A DNA stretch of 64,000 nt, taken from assembly GCF_002091955.1 (NCBI RefSeq), contig NZ_MKKY01000036.1, positions 124,001 to 188,000 of the forward strand. Reading direction: 5' to 3'. The position numbers were made by a program, and so were the translations under genes. Source of the stretch: Rhodococcus sp. 1168 (GTDB lineage Bacteria; Actinomycetota; Actinomycetes; Mycobacteriales; Mycobacteriaceae). Every line of letters starts with the position of its first letter. Position 1 is the stretch's first letter. The notes under the pieces are model-generated. The model had not been told where the DNA came from. It did not search any database and was given only the letters and a program-made list of their open reading frames with translations. Shown piece after piece: positions 9,071 to 17,680 of the stretch.

Positions 9071-10333
9071 TGCTGAGGCGATAGCCACCATCGCCGTGGC
9101 GATGCGCTCGACGTCCTGCTTCTCACACACGTACGGCGGCATGGCGTAGACCAACCTCCCGAACGGTCGAAGCCACACACCATGAGCCACAGCCGTATCC
9201 GTCGCGCGTTGCATGTCGACCGGTTCTTTCATCTCGATCACCCCGATCCCGCCTCGCACCCGGACGTCCGCAACATCGGGAAGAGCCTGCGCCGACGCCA
9301 AACCCGAGCGCAGGCCCGATTCGAGTGCAGCTACCTCCGCACGCCAGTCTCGGGCGAGAAGTAATTCGACAGCAGCAACCGCGACCGCGCACGCCAACGG
9401 GTTCGCCATGAACGTCGGGCCGTGCATCAAGCCACCGGCCGCTCCTGCACTGATGACCTCCGCGACCTCCGACGTGCACAGCGTGGCCGCCAAGGTCATG
9501 TACCCGCCGGTCAGAGCCTTCCCGACGCACATGACGTCCGGGGAAACGCCCGAGTGGTCGGCCGCGAAGAGTGCGCCGGTCCGTCCGAAACCAGTGGCGA
9601 TCTCGTCGAACACCAGCAAGACATCGTGCTCGTCGGCCATCCGCCGCAACTCGGCGAGGTAGCGCGGATCATGGAACCGCATCCCGCCCGCACCTTGTAC
9701 TACCGGTTCGACGACGATCGCCGCGATCTCGCCTGCGTTGCTCGCGAGAATCTTCTCGAACAGTTCGACGTAGTTCGGATCGAATTCACTCGGAGGTACG
9801 GGAGCGAAGATCTGGGCATTGAGCACATCGGTCCACATCGTGTGCATCCCGCCGTCCGGATCACAAATGCTCATCGGCGCGAACGTGTCGCCGTGGTAGC
9901 CGCCGCGCCAGGTCAACAATCTGCTCTTGCGTGGCAGACCGCGACTGCGCCAGAACTGAATACACATCTTGACCGCGACCTCGACCGAGACCGACCCGGA
10001 ATCGGCGAAGAACACCTTGTCGAGGCCATCCGGGGTGATCGACACCAGAAGTTCCGCGAGCCGAGCGGCCGGTTCGTGGGTGAGTCCGCCGAACATGACG
10101 TGACTCATCTTGCCCAGCTGGTCCCGCACCGCCGCGTCGAGCACCGGATGGCGATACCCGTGCACGGCCGCCCACCACGAGCTCATGCCGTCGACCAGCT
10201 CGTGGCCATCGCTCAGACGCAACCGGACACCGGCTGCACTGTCCACGACAAGCGGTGCGGTCGAGGCGGGAAAACCGCCATACGGGTGCCAGACGTGCGC
10301 GGCATCGGTTCGCAGAATCTGTGAGGTATCGAT
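9065..10333 (-). CDS. bioA: Adenosylmethionine-8-amino-7-oxononanoate aminotransferase BioA (non-canonical start)
   Basis: PLP transaminase forming 7,8-diaminopelargonate. Motifs: [16 protein letters not shown], the PLP lysine in [18 protein letters not shown], and [12 protein letters not shown]. The first canonical start (GTG at 10246, 393 residues) cuts off the conserved [11 protein letters not shown] segment, which is encoded in frame at 10277-10303. Reading upstream there is no ATG, GTG or TTG before the TAG at 10343-10345. The codon in the expected start position is ATC at 10331-10333, giving 422 residues. A -10-like TAGGGT lies exactly 6 bases before this ATC. The start is therefore either a non-standard ATC, a mutated ATG, or a sequence error. 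Confidence 0.85.
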   Translation of the reverse strand: MDTSQILRTDAAHVWHPYGGFPASTAPLVVDSAAGVRLRLSDGHELVDGMSSWWAAVHGYRHPVLDAAVRDQLGKMSHVMFGGLTHEPAARLAELLVSITPDGLDKVFFADSGSVSVEVAVKMCIQFWRSRGLPRKSRLLTWRGGYHGDTFAPMSICDPDGGMHTMWTDVLNAQIFAPVPPSEFDPNYVELFEKILASNAGEIAAIVVEPVVQGAGGMRFHDPRYLAELRRMADEHDVLLVFDEIATGFGRTGALFAADHSGVSPDVMCVGKALTGGYMTLAATLCTSEVAEVISAGAAGGLMHGPTFMANPLACAVAVAAVELLLARDWRAEVAALESGLRSGLASAQALPDVADVRVRGGIGVIEMKEPVDMQRATDTAVAHGVWLRPFGRLVYAMPPYVCEKQDVERIATAMVAIASAT

Positions 10334-10339
10334 GGGCCG

Positions 10340-10345
10340 ACCCTA
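10340..10345 (-). promoter_or_regulatory. Putative -10 element of bioA
   Basis: TAGGGT on the minus strand fits TANNNT and ends 6 bases before the ATC at 10333. This spacing would make transcription begin at the presumed start codon (leaderless mRNA), as is common in actinobacteria. Seen by eye only. Confidence 0.4.
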
Positions 10346-10447
10346 AAGGATCGATGGATGCGGGAGGTTCTGCGGTGCGGTCGAAATTTTCTGTGGCCTT
10401 CCCGACCCTTCACTCCCGGCGCGGCGGCCGAAAGGTTACCGTCGAGT

Positions 10448-12421
10448 ATGGCAACCACTTCTGAGCACCTTCGCAACACCTTGGACGGCCGCTGGCGTGA
10501 TGTGAAGAACGAGGCCCGCAGACAACTCGTTCGAGACGAGTTCCGTCCGCACTACACCCCGAACACCGTGATCGCCCGCACCAAAGCTTTGGAACAAATG
10601 AAGCTACTTGCTCGAAACGGCGTAGCCGAAGACGGTTTCAAGAAGGAACACGGCGGCGGCGGTAACGTCGGCGGGGCCGTGACGATGATCGAGATGCTCG
10701 CCATGTCGGACCTTTCACTGATGGTCAAAGCCGGAGTGCAATGGGGACTGTTCGGCGGAGCCATCGAAAACCTCGGCACCGAACGCCATCACGAGGCGTA
10801 CGTGGGTCGCCTCATCGACCTCGATCTTCTCGGCTGTTTTGCGATGACGGAGACCGGCCACGGCAGCGACGTGCAGGCTCTCGAGACCACCGCGACCTAC
10901 GACGCCGAGACCGGCGAATTCGTCATCCACTCCCCCACGCCGTCCTCACGCAAGGACTACATCGGCGGCGCAGCCGAAACTGCCACCGTTGCAGCAGTAT
11001 TCGCGCAGTTAATCACCGCAGGACCGGGTGAGGAGCCGGAAGGACACGGAGTCCACTGCTTCTTCGTTCCGTTGCGCGACTCCGACGGCGCGGACCTCCC
11101 CGGAGTTACGACGAGCGACTGCCAGTACAAGGGCGGACTCCCCGGAGTCGACAACGGACGCATCATGTTCGACCACGTCCGCATCCCGCGCGACAACCTG
11201 CTCAACAAATACGCCGACGTCGACGCGGACGGCACGTACTCCTCACCTATCGAGAATTCGAGTCGACGCTTCTTCACGATGCTCGGCACGTTGATTCGTG
11301 GTCGCGTCACCGTCGGTGGCAGCGCGGCCGCCGCTGCTCGCGTCGCCCTGGATATCGCGACGCAATACGCGCTGCAGCGCAGGCAGTTCACGGCACCGGA
11401 TTCCGAAGAAGAAGTCCTCATCATGGACTACCTGGTGCATCAACGTCGACTGTTCCCACTGATCGCCAAGTCCTACGCGTTGCAATTCGCACAGAACGAG
11501 CTCGTGGCAAAGATGCACAAGCTTCAGACGAGTGACGACCCGGATCCAGAGGAGCAGCGCGAGTTGGAGTCCCGCGCAGCGGGGTTGAAAGCGGCGAACA
11601 CCTGGCACGCGACCACCGCAATTCAGGAAGCCCGCGAAGCCTGCGGTGGCGCAGGCTATCTGGCCGAGAACCGGCTGATCTCACTCAAGGCGGATACCGA
11701 CGTGTTCACCACGTTCGAGGGTGACAACCACGTGTTGACGCAGCTCGTCGCGAAGGAACTGCTCACCGCCTACGCCGACGACGTGAAGAGCATGAGCCCA
11801 GTCGAATGGGTTCGCTTCGCCGCGGAGTTCGCCGGCGACCGCGTGATCAAACGCACTGCAGCACAAACGATCATCCAGACCGTCCTCGACTCCCGCCAGG
11901 ACAACGAGGAAGAGGGATCACTGTTCAATCGCGGCACGCAGGTAGGCATGTTCGAAGATCGCGAGAACTACCTCCTGTCGACGGTCGCAAGACGCCTGCA
12001 GAAGAACTCGAAGGAAATGAGCGGGTTCGACGCCTTCAACTCCGTCCAGGACCATGTGTTGCACGCGGCACACGCACACATCGACCGAGTCGTTCTCGAA
12101 GCGTTCGTCGCCGGTATCAACTCGTGTGAGGACGAAGCAGCCAAGAAGATTCTCGAGCAGGTGTGCGATCTCTACGCACTCTCCGTCATCGAGGAGGACA
12201 AAGCCTGGTTCGTCGAGCACCGCTATCTCTCGACGGAGCGATCGAAGGCCGTCACCCGCGGCATCAACGAGCGCTGCCGTTCGCTACGTCCGCACGCACG
12301 CGAACTGGTCGAGGGCTTCGGCATTCCCGAAGAACTCCTCGGCGCATCCATGCTCGGCCATCCGGGTGCGGGGAGCGACGAAGAGTCCGCAGATCATCCG
12401 AGCAAGGCTCACGCAGGCTGA
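10448..12421 (+). CDS. Acyl-CoA oxidase / dehydrogenase family protein
   Basis: FAD-dependent alpha,beta-desaturation of acyl-CoA. The 657 residues are longer than ordinary acyl-CoA dehydrogenases (about 380) and match the acyl-CoA oxidase layout: GCFAMTETGHGSDVQALETT with YDAETGEFVIHSP near residue 115-165, a long-chain dehydrogenase core (GRVTVGGSAAAAARVALDIA), ACGGAGYLAENR, and the catalytic-glutamate motif TTFEGDNHVLTQLVAKELL near residue 420. Start ATG at 10448; a -10-like TACCGT ends 5 bases upstream, so the mRNA may be leaderless. It is divergent from bioA and ends in the hairpin at 12437-12464. Whether electrons go to oxygen or ETF cannot be told. Confidence 0.85.
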   Translation: MATTSEHLRNTLDGRWRDVKNEARRQLVRDEFRPHYTPNTVIARTKALEQMKLLARNGVAEDGFKKEHGGGGNVGGAVTMIEMLAMSDLSLMVKAGVQWGLFGGAIENLGTERHHEAYVGRLIDLDLLGCFAMTETGHGSDVQALETTATYDAETGEFVIHSPTPSSRKDYIGGAAETATVAAVFAQLITAGPGEEPEGHGVHCFFVPLRDSDGADLPGVTTSDCQYKGGLPGVDNGRIMFDHVRIPRDNLLNKYADVDADGTYSSPIENSSRRFFTMLGTLIRGRVTVGGSAAAAARVALDIATQYALQRRQFTAPDSEEEVLIMDYLVHQRRLFPLIAKSYALQFAQNELVAKMHKLQTSDDPDPEEQRELESRAAGLKAANTWHATTAIQEAREACGGAGYLAENRLISLKADTDVFTTFEGDNHVLTQLVAKELLTAYADDVKSMSPVEWVRFAAEFAGDRVIKRTAAQTIIQTVLDSRQDNEEEGSLFNRGTQVGMFEDRENYLLSTVARRLQKNSKEMSGFDAFNSVQDHVLHAAHAHIDRVVLEAFVAGINSCEDEAAKKILEQVCDLYALSVIEEDKAWFVEHRYLSTERSKAVTRGINERCRSLRPHARELVEGFGIPEELLGASMLGHPGAGSDEESADHPSKAHAG

Positions 12422-12436
12422 CGCCGTCGTGAGTAG

Positions 12437-12464
12437 GGACCATCACCAGATGCGTGATGGTCCC
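12437..12464. terminator. Hairpin terminator between the acyl-CoA oxidase gene and copZ
   Basis: GGGACCATCAC at 12437-12447 pairs perfectly with GTGATGGTCCC at 12454-12464 around a 6-base loop. It lies 15 bases past the acyl-CoA oxidase stop and between convergent genes. No T-run follows, so it is a likely but weak factor-independent terminator. Confidence 0.6.
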
Positions 12465-12501
12465 TGGGCGTGATGGTCCCTGGGCGTGATGGTCCCTGGG
12501 C
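12454..12501. repeat. Three tandem copies of a 16-base unit
   Basis: GTGATGGTCCCTGGGC occurs three times head to tail at 12454-12469, 12470-12485 and 12486-12501. Each copy carries the right arm of the hairpin whose left arm is at 12437-12447, so the stem can form with any of three partners. Confidence 0.95.
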
Positions 12502-12529
12502 GCCATCGGGGAGATGTGTCATTCGGCGG

Positions 12530-12733
12530 TCAGGAGACGAGCGTGTATCCCGCCTCGGTGACCGCGGACGCGATAGCAGCCGCGTCGATGTCCTGATCGC
12601 TCGTGACGACAACTTCACCGCTGGCGACGTCGACGTCCACCCCGGTCACGCCTGCTAGTTCGGAGATCTCCTCGGAGACCGATGCGGCGCAATGCTGACA
12701 GGTCATTCCTTCGACGATGTATTTGTTCTGCAC
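12530..12733 (-). CDS. copZ: Copper chaperone, heavy-metal-associated domain (CopZ-like)
   Basis: A 67-residue single HMA domain with the metal motif MTCQHC (Cys12 and Cys15) after a short beta strand and the usual beta-alpha-beta-beta-alpha-beta pattern. Such proteins carry Cu(I) to P-type ATPases or to CsoR. It follows csoR by 24 bases on the same strand with an AAAGG-type site (GAAAGGTGAAAAA) upstream. No copper ATPase gene lies in the window. Confidence 0.88.
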   Translation of the reverse strand: MQNKYIVEGMTCQHCAASVSEEISELAGVTGVDVDVASGEVVVTSDQDIDAAAIASAVTEAGYTLVS

Positions 12734-12757
12734 TTTTTCACCTTTCTTGGAATGGAA

Positions 12758-13039
12758 TCAGGATCGGACGAGTCGCGCGATCGCGTCGGACGCTTCTTTG
12801 ACCTTGGCGTCCGCCTCGGGGCCGCCTTTGCGTGCCGCCTCGACGACGCATCCGGCGAGGTGCGCGTCGAGCAATTTCAGCGATACCGACTGCAACGCTT
12901 TCGTCGCCGCGGACACCTGAGTGAGTACGTCGATGCAGTAGCGATCCTCGGCCACCATTCGTGAGATGCCCGCGACCTGTCCCTCGATACGCCTGAGTCT
13001 CTTCAGCAGATCGTCTTGTTCAGTGGCATAGCTGCTCAT
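12758..13039 (-). CDS. csoR: CsoR-family metal-sensing repressor
   Basis: A 93-residue all-helical protein of the CsoR/RcnR family. The Cu(I) ligand set is visible as Cys35 (RYCIDVLTQ), His60 and Cys64 (DAHLAGC), and the RRIEGQVAGISRMV motif is near residue 15. Binding of Cu(I) releases such repressors from a G/C-tract palindrome, and one is found 10 bases before its ATG. Transcribed with copZ. The ligand pattern points to copper rather than nickel, formaldehyde or persulfide. Confidence 0.9.
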   Translation of the reverse strand: MSSYATEQDDLLKRLRRIEGQVAGISRMVAEDRYCIDVLTQVSAATKALQSVSLKLLDAHLAGCVVEAARKGGPEADAKVKEASDAIARLVRS

Positions 13040-13048
13040 GACTCGAGC

Positions 13049-13065
13049 ATACCCCTACCGGGTAT
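13049..13065. promoter_or_regulatory. CsoR-type operator
   Basis: ATACCCCTACCGGGTAT: six-base arms ATACCC and GGGTAT around a 5-base centre, 10 bases upstream of the csoR ATG. It resembles the TACCC...GGGTA operators of CsoR repressors. It overlaps the stop codon of the upstream membrane protein gene (13055-13057), so copper control of csoR-copZ is inserted at that gene's end. Confidence 0.75.
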
Positions 13066-13303
13066 GGAGAGGTGGCCTGAGGAGCCGCCGAACGCCATCG
13101 ATCAGCAACAAACCTGCGAGGACGACGCTCACCGCACCCAGCGCGATCCATGGCCCCGCGTAGCGGGTCGAGACGTACTCGGGTCCACTGTCGCCGGCCG
13201 CGACGAACACCGTCTCGGTCACGCCCGCGTTCCAACACAGGATCGCCAGAGCCACGACCAATACCGCGGCGACGATCTCGGCGATTGCCAGTCCCCGGAT
13301 CAC
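13055..13303 (-). CDS. Small two-helix membrane protein (hypothetical)
   Basis: I take the GTG at 13303, which overlaps the stop of the preceding gene by 4 bases (GTGA) and gives 82 residues. Two hydrophobic helices are visible (GLAIAEIVAAVLVVALAILCW and IALGAVSVVLAGLLLI) with a charged C-terminal end. No functional motif. The tight overlap suggests that it works with, or is at least co-translated with, the DUF3093-like protein upstream. Confidence 0.7.
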   Translation of the reverse strand: MIRGLAIAEIVAAVLVVALAILCWNAGVTETVFVAAGDSGPEYVSTRYAGPWIALGAVSVVLAGLLLIDGVRRLLRPPLHTR

Positions 13304-13803
13304 GAGTACTCGATCAGCGCATGCTCGAGCGCTGCCCGCAATCCGTCGTCGTCCTTGGCCCATGCCTGCACGAGCGCCCCGCCCTTCATCCGGAGACCTA
13401 TCGCGGTACGTCGACGCGGCACCGAATGCACTTCACCGAGCACTCGCGCTGTCTCCCACTTCTTCGGTTCGTAGTCGCCATCGGAGTAGTCGATCGGAGG
13501 CAGCACCTCGTCTATGTCCGCGATGTCGAGGGTCTCAACCCCCTGCTGCAAGCGCTTGGGCGTCACCGCAACGCTGACATGTCTGCGCGCGGCACTGACC
13601 TGAACGTAGGTGAACCCGACCAGGATGAGCGCAAACAGCGCCAGAGCGAACCAGTGGACAACGGGGCCGGTCAGGAGTTCGATCACCAACACCAGCACAC
13701 AGAACAGCGGCCCCCACAGCAGCGCCCGCCAGCGAGCGCCTTCTTCGGCGAACAGCAGTTCCATGTCCGGCAACGGCGAACCGGACTCGTGTCCATATGT
13801 CAC
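13300..13803 (-). CDS. Two-helix membrane protein, DUF3093-like
   Basis: A 167-residue protein with two adjacent membrane helices near residues 27-65 (LLWGPLFCVLVLVIELL and FALALFALILVGFTYV), followed by a soluble beta-rich C-terminal domain (VAVTPKRLQQGVETLDIADI, GLRMKGGALVQAWAKDD). The layout resembles the actinobacterial DUF3093 family, which I recall but cannot check here. Starts at ATG 13803. Function unknown. Confidence 0.6.
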   Translation of the reverse strand: MTYGHESGSPLPDMELLFAEEGARWRALLWGPLFCVLVLVIELLTGPVVHWFALALFALILVGFTYVQVSAARRHVSVAVTPKRLQQGVETLDIADIDEVLPPIDYSDGDYEPKKWETARVLGEVHSVPRRRTAIGLRMKGGALVQAWAKDDDGLRAALEHALIEYS

Positions 13804-13829
13804 AGTGCAAGTGCCCCGGGTCGGAGGCG

Positions 13830-13988
13830 TCAGCTACTGACGACAGCGGGCAGGACGATCGCGATCGCCGCGAGGATGCCCATGGTCACTACGAGGCCGA
13901 TCAACAGCAACTCCATCCGCATGCTGTGATCCACACGCTCGGTGCGATCGACATGGGGCGTTTGCCTGGCCTCGGTCCGAACCTGCAT
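13830..13988 (-). CDS. 52-residue single-helix membrane protein
   Basis: ATG at 13988 is preceded by AGAGGAG with 5-base spacing. The product starts MQVRTEARQTPHVDRTERVD and has one hydrophobic helix at residues about 26-48 (ELLLIGLVVTMGILAAIAIV), ending in SS. Good ribosome site, coherent charge pattern and same-strand position support a real gene. No family recognised. Confidence 0.6.
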   Translation of the reverse strand: MQVRTEARQTPHVDRTERVDHSMRMELLLIGLVVTMGILAAIAIVLPAVVSS

Positions 13989-14059
13989 ACGACTCCTCTG
14001 ACCGCCGATGTGATGGCAGTCACGCTAGCTCAGGCGGCCGTGGAAGACAAAACCACAGG

Positions 14060-14182
14060 TCAACCAGCACTGAATCCGAGCGCCATAATGAATACCGCGA
14101 CGGATACTGCCAGTAGCAAACCGAGAAGCGCCCAGGGCTTACCGCGCTCCTGCTCGACCTCGCGGACTTCCGGTTGCGTCAT
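14060..14182 (-). CDS. 40-residue single-helix membrane peptide
   Basis: ATG at 14182; a charged N-terminus (MTQPEVREVEQERGKPW) followed by one membrane helix (ALLGLLLAVSVAVFIMALGF) and a stop. The topology resembles that of the 52-residue protein next to it. The ribosome site is weak (TTGGACC). Likely real because of the clean charged-then-hydrophobic pattern, but not proven. Confidence 0.45.
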   Translation of the reverse strand: MTQPEVREVEQERGKPWALLGLLLAVSVAVFIMALGFSAG

Positions 14183-14261
14183 GTGGGGTCCAATCACTCG
14201 AGGATGATATCGAGTGATGCTATTCACATGATCAGAGAGGGGTGCAGTGACACGCCGACCT

Positions 14262-14885
14262 TCACTTCTTGCGTGAAGCGAGAAAATACTCGGTGGACTC
14301 CTTGCGGTGCATCAGATAGATCGCACCGGCTGCAAGAACACCCTGCGCGATACCCGCAGCCGCCATCGACAGTGACAAAGCACCGTCGGCGGAACCAAGT
14401 CCGAACAGCTGAGGCAAGGCAAGAACCACTGTCACCGTCCCGATCATCGTCAGGACCATCCGTGCCCACATCCGACCGAGTCGCATCTTGTTCACCCAGA
14501 ACAAGAACAGCCCCCCGAAACCGACTCCGAGGAAGACCATGAAGACGAGCGCTGCGGTCAGGTAACTCTCCGCCGACTCCGCGGTCAGCGGCATGGATGG
14601 CTGCTGGAGCGCCACATCGTCGACGAGTTGCTGCGCGAAGATCGACTTGTCGCCGTAGACGACAACGAGCGTCATCAGCAGCTCGAGCATGCCCAGGAGC
14701 GCTACACCCCACCACAGATGCCGCGAAGTCTCGACGTCCACCGGTGCCGGTCGTCGGACGGACTCGAGCGGCAGTACATCGAACGACGGAATCTTCATCG
14801 ACGGCGGGCCGTGTTCGGCCTCCCAGCGTTCCCAGTCCGGCTGCGGCCGGGGACTATCGCCTTCGGGATGCGATGGATCGGTCAT
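14262..14885 (-). CDS. Four-helix membrane protein downstream of hemB (Rv0513-like)
   Basis: A 207-residue protein with a soluble N-terminus and four hydrophobic segments (VALLGMLELLMTLVVVY; YLTAALVFMVFLGVGFGGLFLF; MVLTMIGTVTVVLALP; AAAGIAQGVLAAGAIYLM). It begins 16 bases after the hemB stop on the same strand, the place of the membrane protein Rv0513 in M. tuberculosis. Function unknown; the hem-operon position is the only hint. Confidence 0.75.
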   Translation of the reverse strand: MTDPSHPEGDSPRPQPDWERWEAEHGPPSMKIPSFDVLPLESVRRPAPVDVETSRHLWWGVALLGMLELLMTLVVVYGDKSIFAQQLVDDVALQQPSMPLTAESAESYLTAALVFMVFLGVGFGGLFLFWVNKMRLGRMWARMVLTMIGTVTVVLALPQLFGLGSADGALSLSMAAAGIAQGVLAAGAIYLMHRKESTEYFLASRKK

Positions 14886-14901
14886 CTCTCACCGTGTTCG
14901 G

Positions 14902-15876
14902 TCATAGCCACCCAGCTGCTTCCGTCGCCCAGTAGGTCAACACCACATCGGCACCGGCCCGTCGAATACTGGTCAGGGACTCCAATATTGCCGCATCGCG
15001 ATCGATCCAACCGTTCTGTGCGGCCGCGGTGATCATCGAGTACTCACCCGAAATCTGATATGCAGCAACGGGAACCGGAGAAATATTGGCGATGTCTCGC
15101 AGAATATCCAAATACGACATGGCTGGTTTGACCATCACGATGTCCGCCCCCTCGGCCAAGTCGAGCTCGACTTCGTGGGCTGCTTCGCGGCGATTAGCCG
15201 AATCCTGTTGGTAGGTACGCCGATCCCCCTGAAGCGAAGACCCGACTGCCTCCCGGAAAGGGCCGTAGAAAGCCGACGCGTATTTGGCCGAATAAGCGAG
15301 CTGTCCGACGGCATCGTGGCCTGCCGCATCCAGACCTTCCCGGATCGCGGCTACTTGCCCGTCCATCATTCCGCTCGGCCCCAACAGATGCGCGCCGGCA
15401 TCTGCCTGCGACAGAGCCATCTCGACGTACCGTGCCAGCGTCGCATCGTTGTCCACGACGCCGTCGGCGGTCAGTACGCCGCAGTGTCCGTGATCGGTGA
15501 ATTCGTCCAGGCACGTGTCCGCCATGAGCACAGTCGAGTCACCGAGATCAGCCTTCAGGCACCGAAGTCCGCGATTGAGGATTCCGTCGGGATTACTTGC
15601 TCCGGAACCCTCCGCGTCCTTGTCCTCAGGGCGTGGCACGCCGAACAGCATCAGACCACCCACACCCGCCGCCACGGCTTCTTCTGCCGCAACGCTCAGG
15701 GAGTCGAGCGTGTGCTGAAAGACACCGGGCATCGAAGAAATCTCTCGCGGCTCACTGAGCCCGTCCGCCACGAACATGGGCAGCACCAGATGCCGCGCTT
15801 GCAAAGACGTTTCAGCCACCAACCGACGCAATGCCGGTGTCCGGCGCAGTCGGCGTGGGCGGTCTACGGGAAACAT
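14902..15876 (-). CDS. hemB: Delta-aminolevulinic acid dehydratase HemB
   Basis: Condenses two 5-aminolevulinate molecules to porphobilinogen. Both catalytic lysines are visible ([17 protein letters not shown] and [16 protein letters not shown]). I choose the ATG at 15876, which has a strong GGAGG 10 bases upstream and gives 324 residues, the family length; ATGs at 15909 and 15942 would add residues without homology. It lies 74 bases after hemD and is followed closely by the four-helix protein. Confidence 0.95.
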   Translation of the reverse strand: MFPVDRPRRLRRTPALRRLVAETSLQARHLVLPMFVADGLSEPREISSMPGVFQHTLDSLSVAAEEAVAAGVGGLMLFGVPRPEDKDAEGSGASNPDGILNRGLRCLKADLGDSTVLMADTCLDEFTDHGHCGVLTADGVVDNDATLARYVEMALSQADAGAHLLGPSGMMDGQVAAIREGLDAAGHDAVGQLAYSAKYASAFYGPFREAVGSSLQGDRRTYQQDSANRREAAHEVELDLAEGADIVMVKPAMSYLDILRDIANISPVPVAAYQISGEYSMITAAAQNGWIDRDAAILESLTSIRRAGADVVLTYWATEAAGWL

Positions 15877-15950
15877 CTGTACGGGCCCTCCTTCGTCGGG
15901 CAGGTGCATGGAAACATTTCTACCAGAGCTGTTTCCACGCACCTTGGGCG

Positions 15951-17513
15951 TCAGCGCCTGCGACTCTTCTTACGCGGGGGCGGCAATGCACCTTCGGCAC
16001 GCAGACGAGCAGCATGCTCGGCCAACGCCTCGATGAGCGGACCGACCTGCGCGGTCTCCGGCTGAACGTCGACCCGCAGACCGAACTCGACTGCAGTCTC
16101 GGCCGTCTTCGGACCGATGCACGCAACGAGCGTGCGTGCGTGCGGCTTCCCAGCGATACCGACGAGATTTCGAACAGTCGAACTCGACGTGAAGCACACC
16201 GCGTCGAACCCCCCGGTCTTGATCATCTCGCGGGTCTCGGCGGCAGGCGGCGCAGCGCGAACGGTTCGGTAGGCAGTGACATCGTCGATCTCCCACCCGC
16301 GCTCACGAAGCCCTTCGGCAACCGTTTCGGTAGCGATATCGGCACGCGGCAGCAGAACCCGATTGACCGGGTCGAAAACCTCGTCGTACGGCGGGAAGTC
16401 CTCGAGGAGACCGAGGGAAGACTGCTCGCCCGACGGCAGCAGTTCGGGGTTGATACCGAACGACCGGACCTTCTCCGCCGTCGCTTCGCCGACGCACGCG
16501 ATCTTCACACCCGAAAATGCACGGGCATCGAGACCGAACTCTTCGAACTTCTCCCACACGGCGCGAACTGCATTGGTCGAGGTGAAGACGACCCACTGGT
16601 ACCTACCGTCGACGAGTCCCTTGACCGAGCGCTCCATCTGAGCCGGGCTACGCGGAGGTTCGACGGCAATGGTCGGAACTTCGATCGGGATGGCACCGTG
16701 CGTCACGAGACGATCGCTCATCTCGCCTGCCTGATCCTTGGTGCGTGGCACCAGAACGGTCCAACCGTACAGTGCGCGAGACTCCCACCAGGACATCTTG
16801 TTTCGGCCCGAAACGACCTTGCCGACCGTGACGACGAGCGAACCGACGAGCTCACTGCCTGCATCGTTCAGCGTGGCGAGAGTGGCCTCGACGGTGCGCT
16901 GCTGACGAGTCGTGCCCCGGACCGTGATGGCCGCGGGTGTCTGCGGAGCGAGACCGTGTTCGACGAGCGCACTGGCCGTCTCGGCCAGATGCCCCGACGT
17001 CGCGTGCAGTACGAGCGGCCCGGGTGCGGCTGCAAGCGCCGCCCAGTCCACCTCGCCTCGGACGTCGGCCTCGGTGTGTCCGGAACCCAACGCCATTCCG
17101 GCGTAGCTTGGCACCGCTGAACCCGACGGCAGTCCGGGAAGAACCTCGAACTGAACATGTGTGCGTGCAACGGCGGTGACCTCGGCAATGACCGAGTCGG
17201 TGGTGAGGGGATCCCCGGACACCAGGCGCACGACATCGTGACCGTTCTTAGCCTCGGCCAGAAGGGTTTTGGCGACCTCGGCAGGCTCACCGAGTGCCGG
17301 CCGGACATCGACTCCGGTTTCGCCGGTTTCAGGGTCGCGCGGAAGATCGTGACCGACGAGCGCGATAACGCCTTTGTCGACATCTGGATCGGTGAACGCG
17401 AGTTCGGCGGAGCCGAGTACTTCGCGGGCTCGGACCGTCAGCAGAGCTGGGTCACCCGGCCCCGATCCCACGAACAGGATCCGTCCGTTGGCATTCTTGC
17501 GGACTGGGCTCAT
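15951..17513 (-). CDS. hemD: Fused uroporphyrinogen-III methyltransferase-like / synthase HemD
   Basis: A 520-residue fusion as in mycobacteria. Residues about 8-250 are a tetrapyrrole methylase (SUMT-like) domain with [15 protein letters not shown] and [10 protein letters not shown]; residues about 255-500 are the uroporphyrinogen-III synthase domain ([46 protein letters not shown]). It closes hydroxymethylbilane to uroporphyrinogen III and may methylate it toward sirohaem or cobalamin, although the methylase part looks diverged and its activity is open. Its ATG overlaps the stop of the 56-codon ORF by 4 bases (ATGA). Confidence 0.93.
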   Translation of the reverse strand: MSPVRKNANGRILFVGSGPGDPALLTVRAREVLGSAELAFTDPDVDKGVIALVGHDLPRDPETGETGVDVRPALGEPAEVAKTLLAEAKNGHDVVRLVSGDPLTTDSVIAEVTAVARTHVQFEVLPGLPSGSAVPSYAGMALGSGHTEADVRGEVDWAALAAAPGPLVLHATSGHLAETASALVEHGLAPQTPAAITVRGTTRQQRTVEATLATLNDAGSELVGSLVVTVGKVVSGRNKMSWWESRALYGWTVLVPRTKDQAGEMSDRLVTHGAIPIEVPTIAVEPPRSPAQMERSVKGLVDGRYQWVVFTSTNAVRAVWEKFEEFGLDARAFSGVKIACVGEATAEKVRSFGINPELLPSGEQSSLGLLEDFPPYDEVFDPVNRVLLPRADIATETVAEGLRERGWEIDDVTAYRTVRAAPPAAETREMIKTGGFDAVCFTSSSTVRNLVGIAGKPHARTLVACIGPKTAETAVEFGLRVDVQPETAQVGPLIEALAEHAARLRAEGALPPPRKKSRRR

Positions 17514-17680
17514 CGGTTGTTCTCCAGTGCTTTCTTGTGTGGGTGTTGCAGTTCGATCGAGGTTGCGGGGCCCCGCTTCGGGATCAACCGTGCAGTGGCG
17601 ATGGATTCGCCGCGGACCGGGGGCCGAGAGGCCCTGCGTTTGGCGCGTCCGCGAACTGGAGTGCTGATCGAGCTAGACAT
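17510..17680 (-). CDS. 56-residue basic peptide between hemC and hemD (hypothetical)
   Basis: ATG at 17680 lies inside the end of hemC (overlap 8 bases) with a GGGGGA site 8 bases upstream, and the stop TGA at 17510-17512 overlaps the hemD ATG (ATGA). The product begins [20 protein letters not shown] and ends [11 protein letters not shown]; it is strongly basic with no membrane helix. The likely hemD ribosome site (CTGGAG) is inside it. The double overlap and the strong ribosome site argue for translation, either as a functional peptide or as a coupling leader for hemD. No family recognised. Confidence 0.6.
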   Translation of the reverse strand: MSSSISTPVRGRAKRRASRPPVRGESIATARLIPKRGPATSIELQHPHKKALENNR

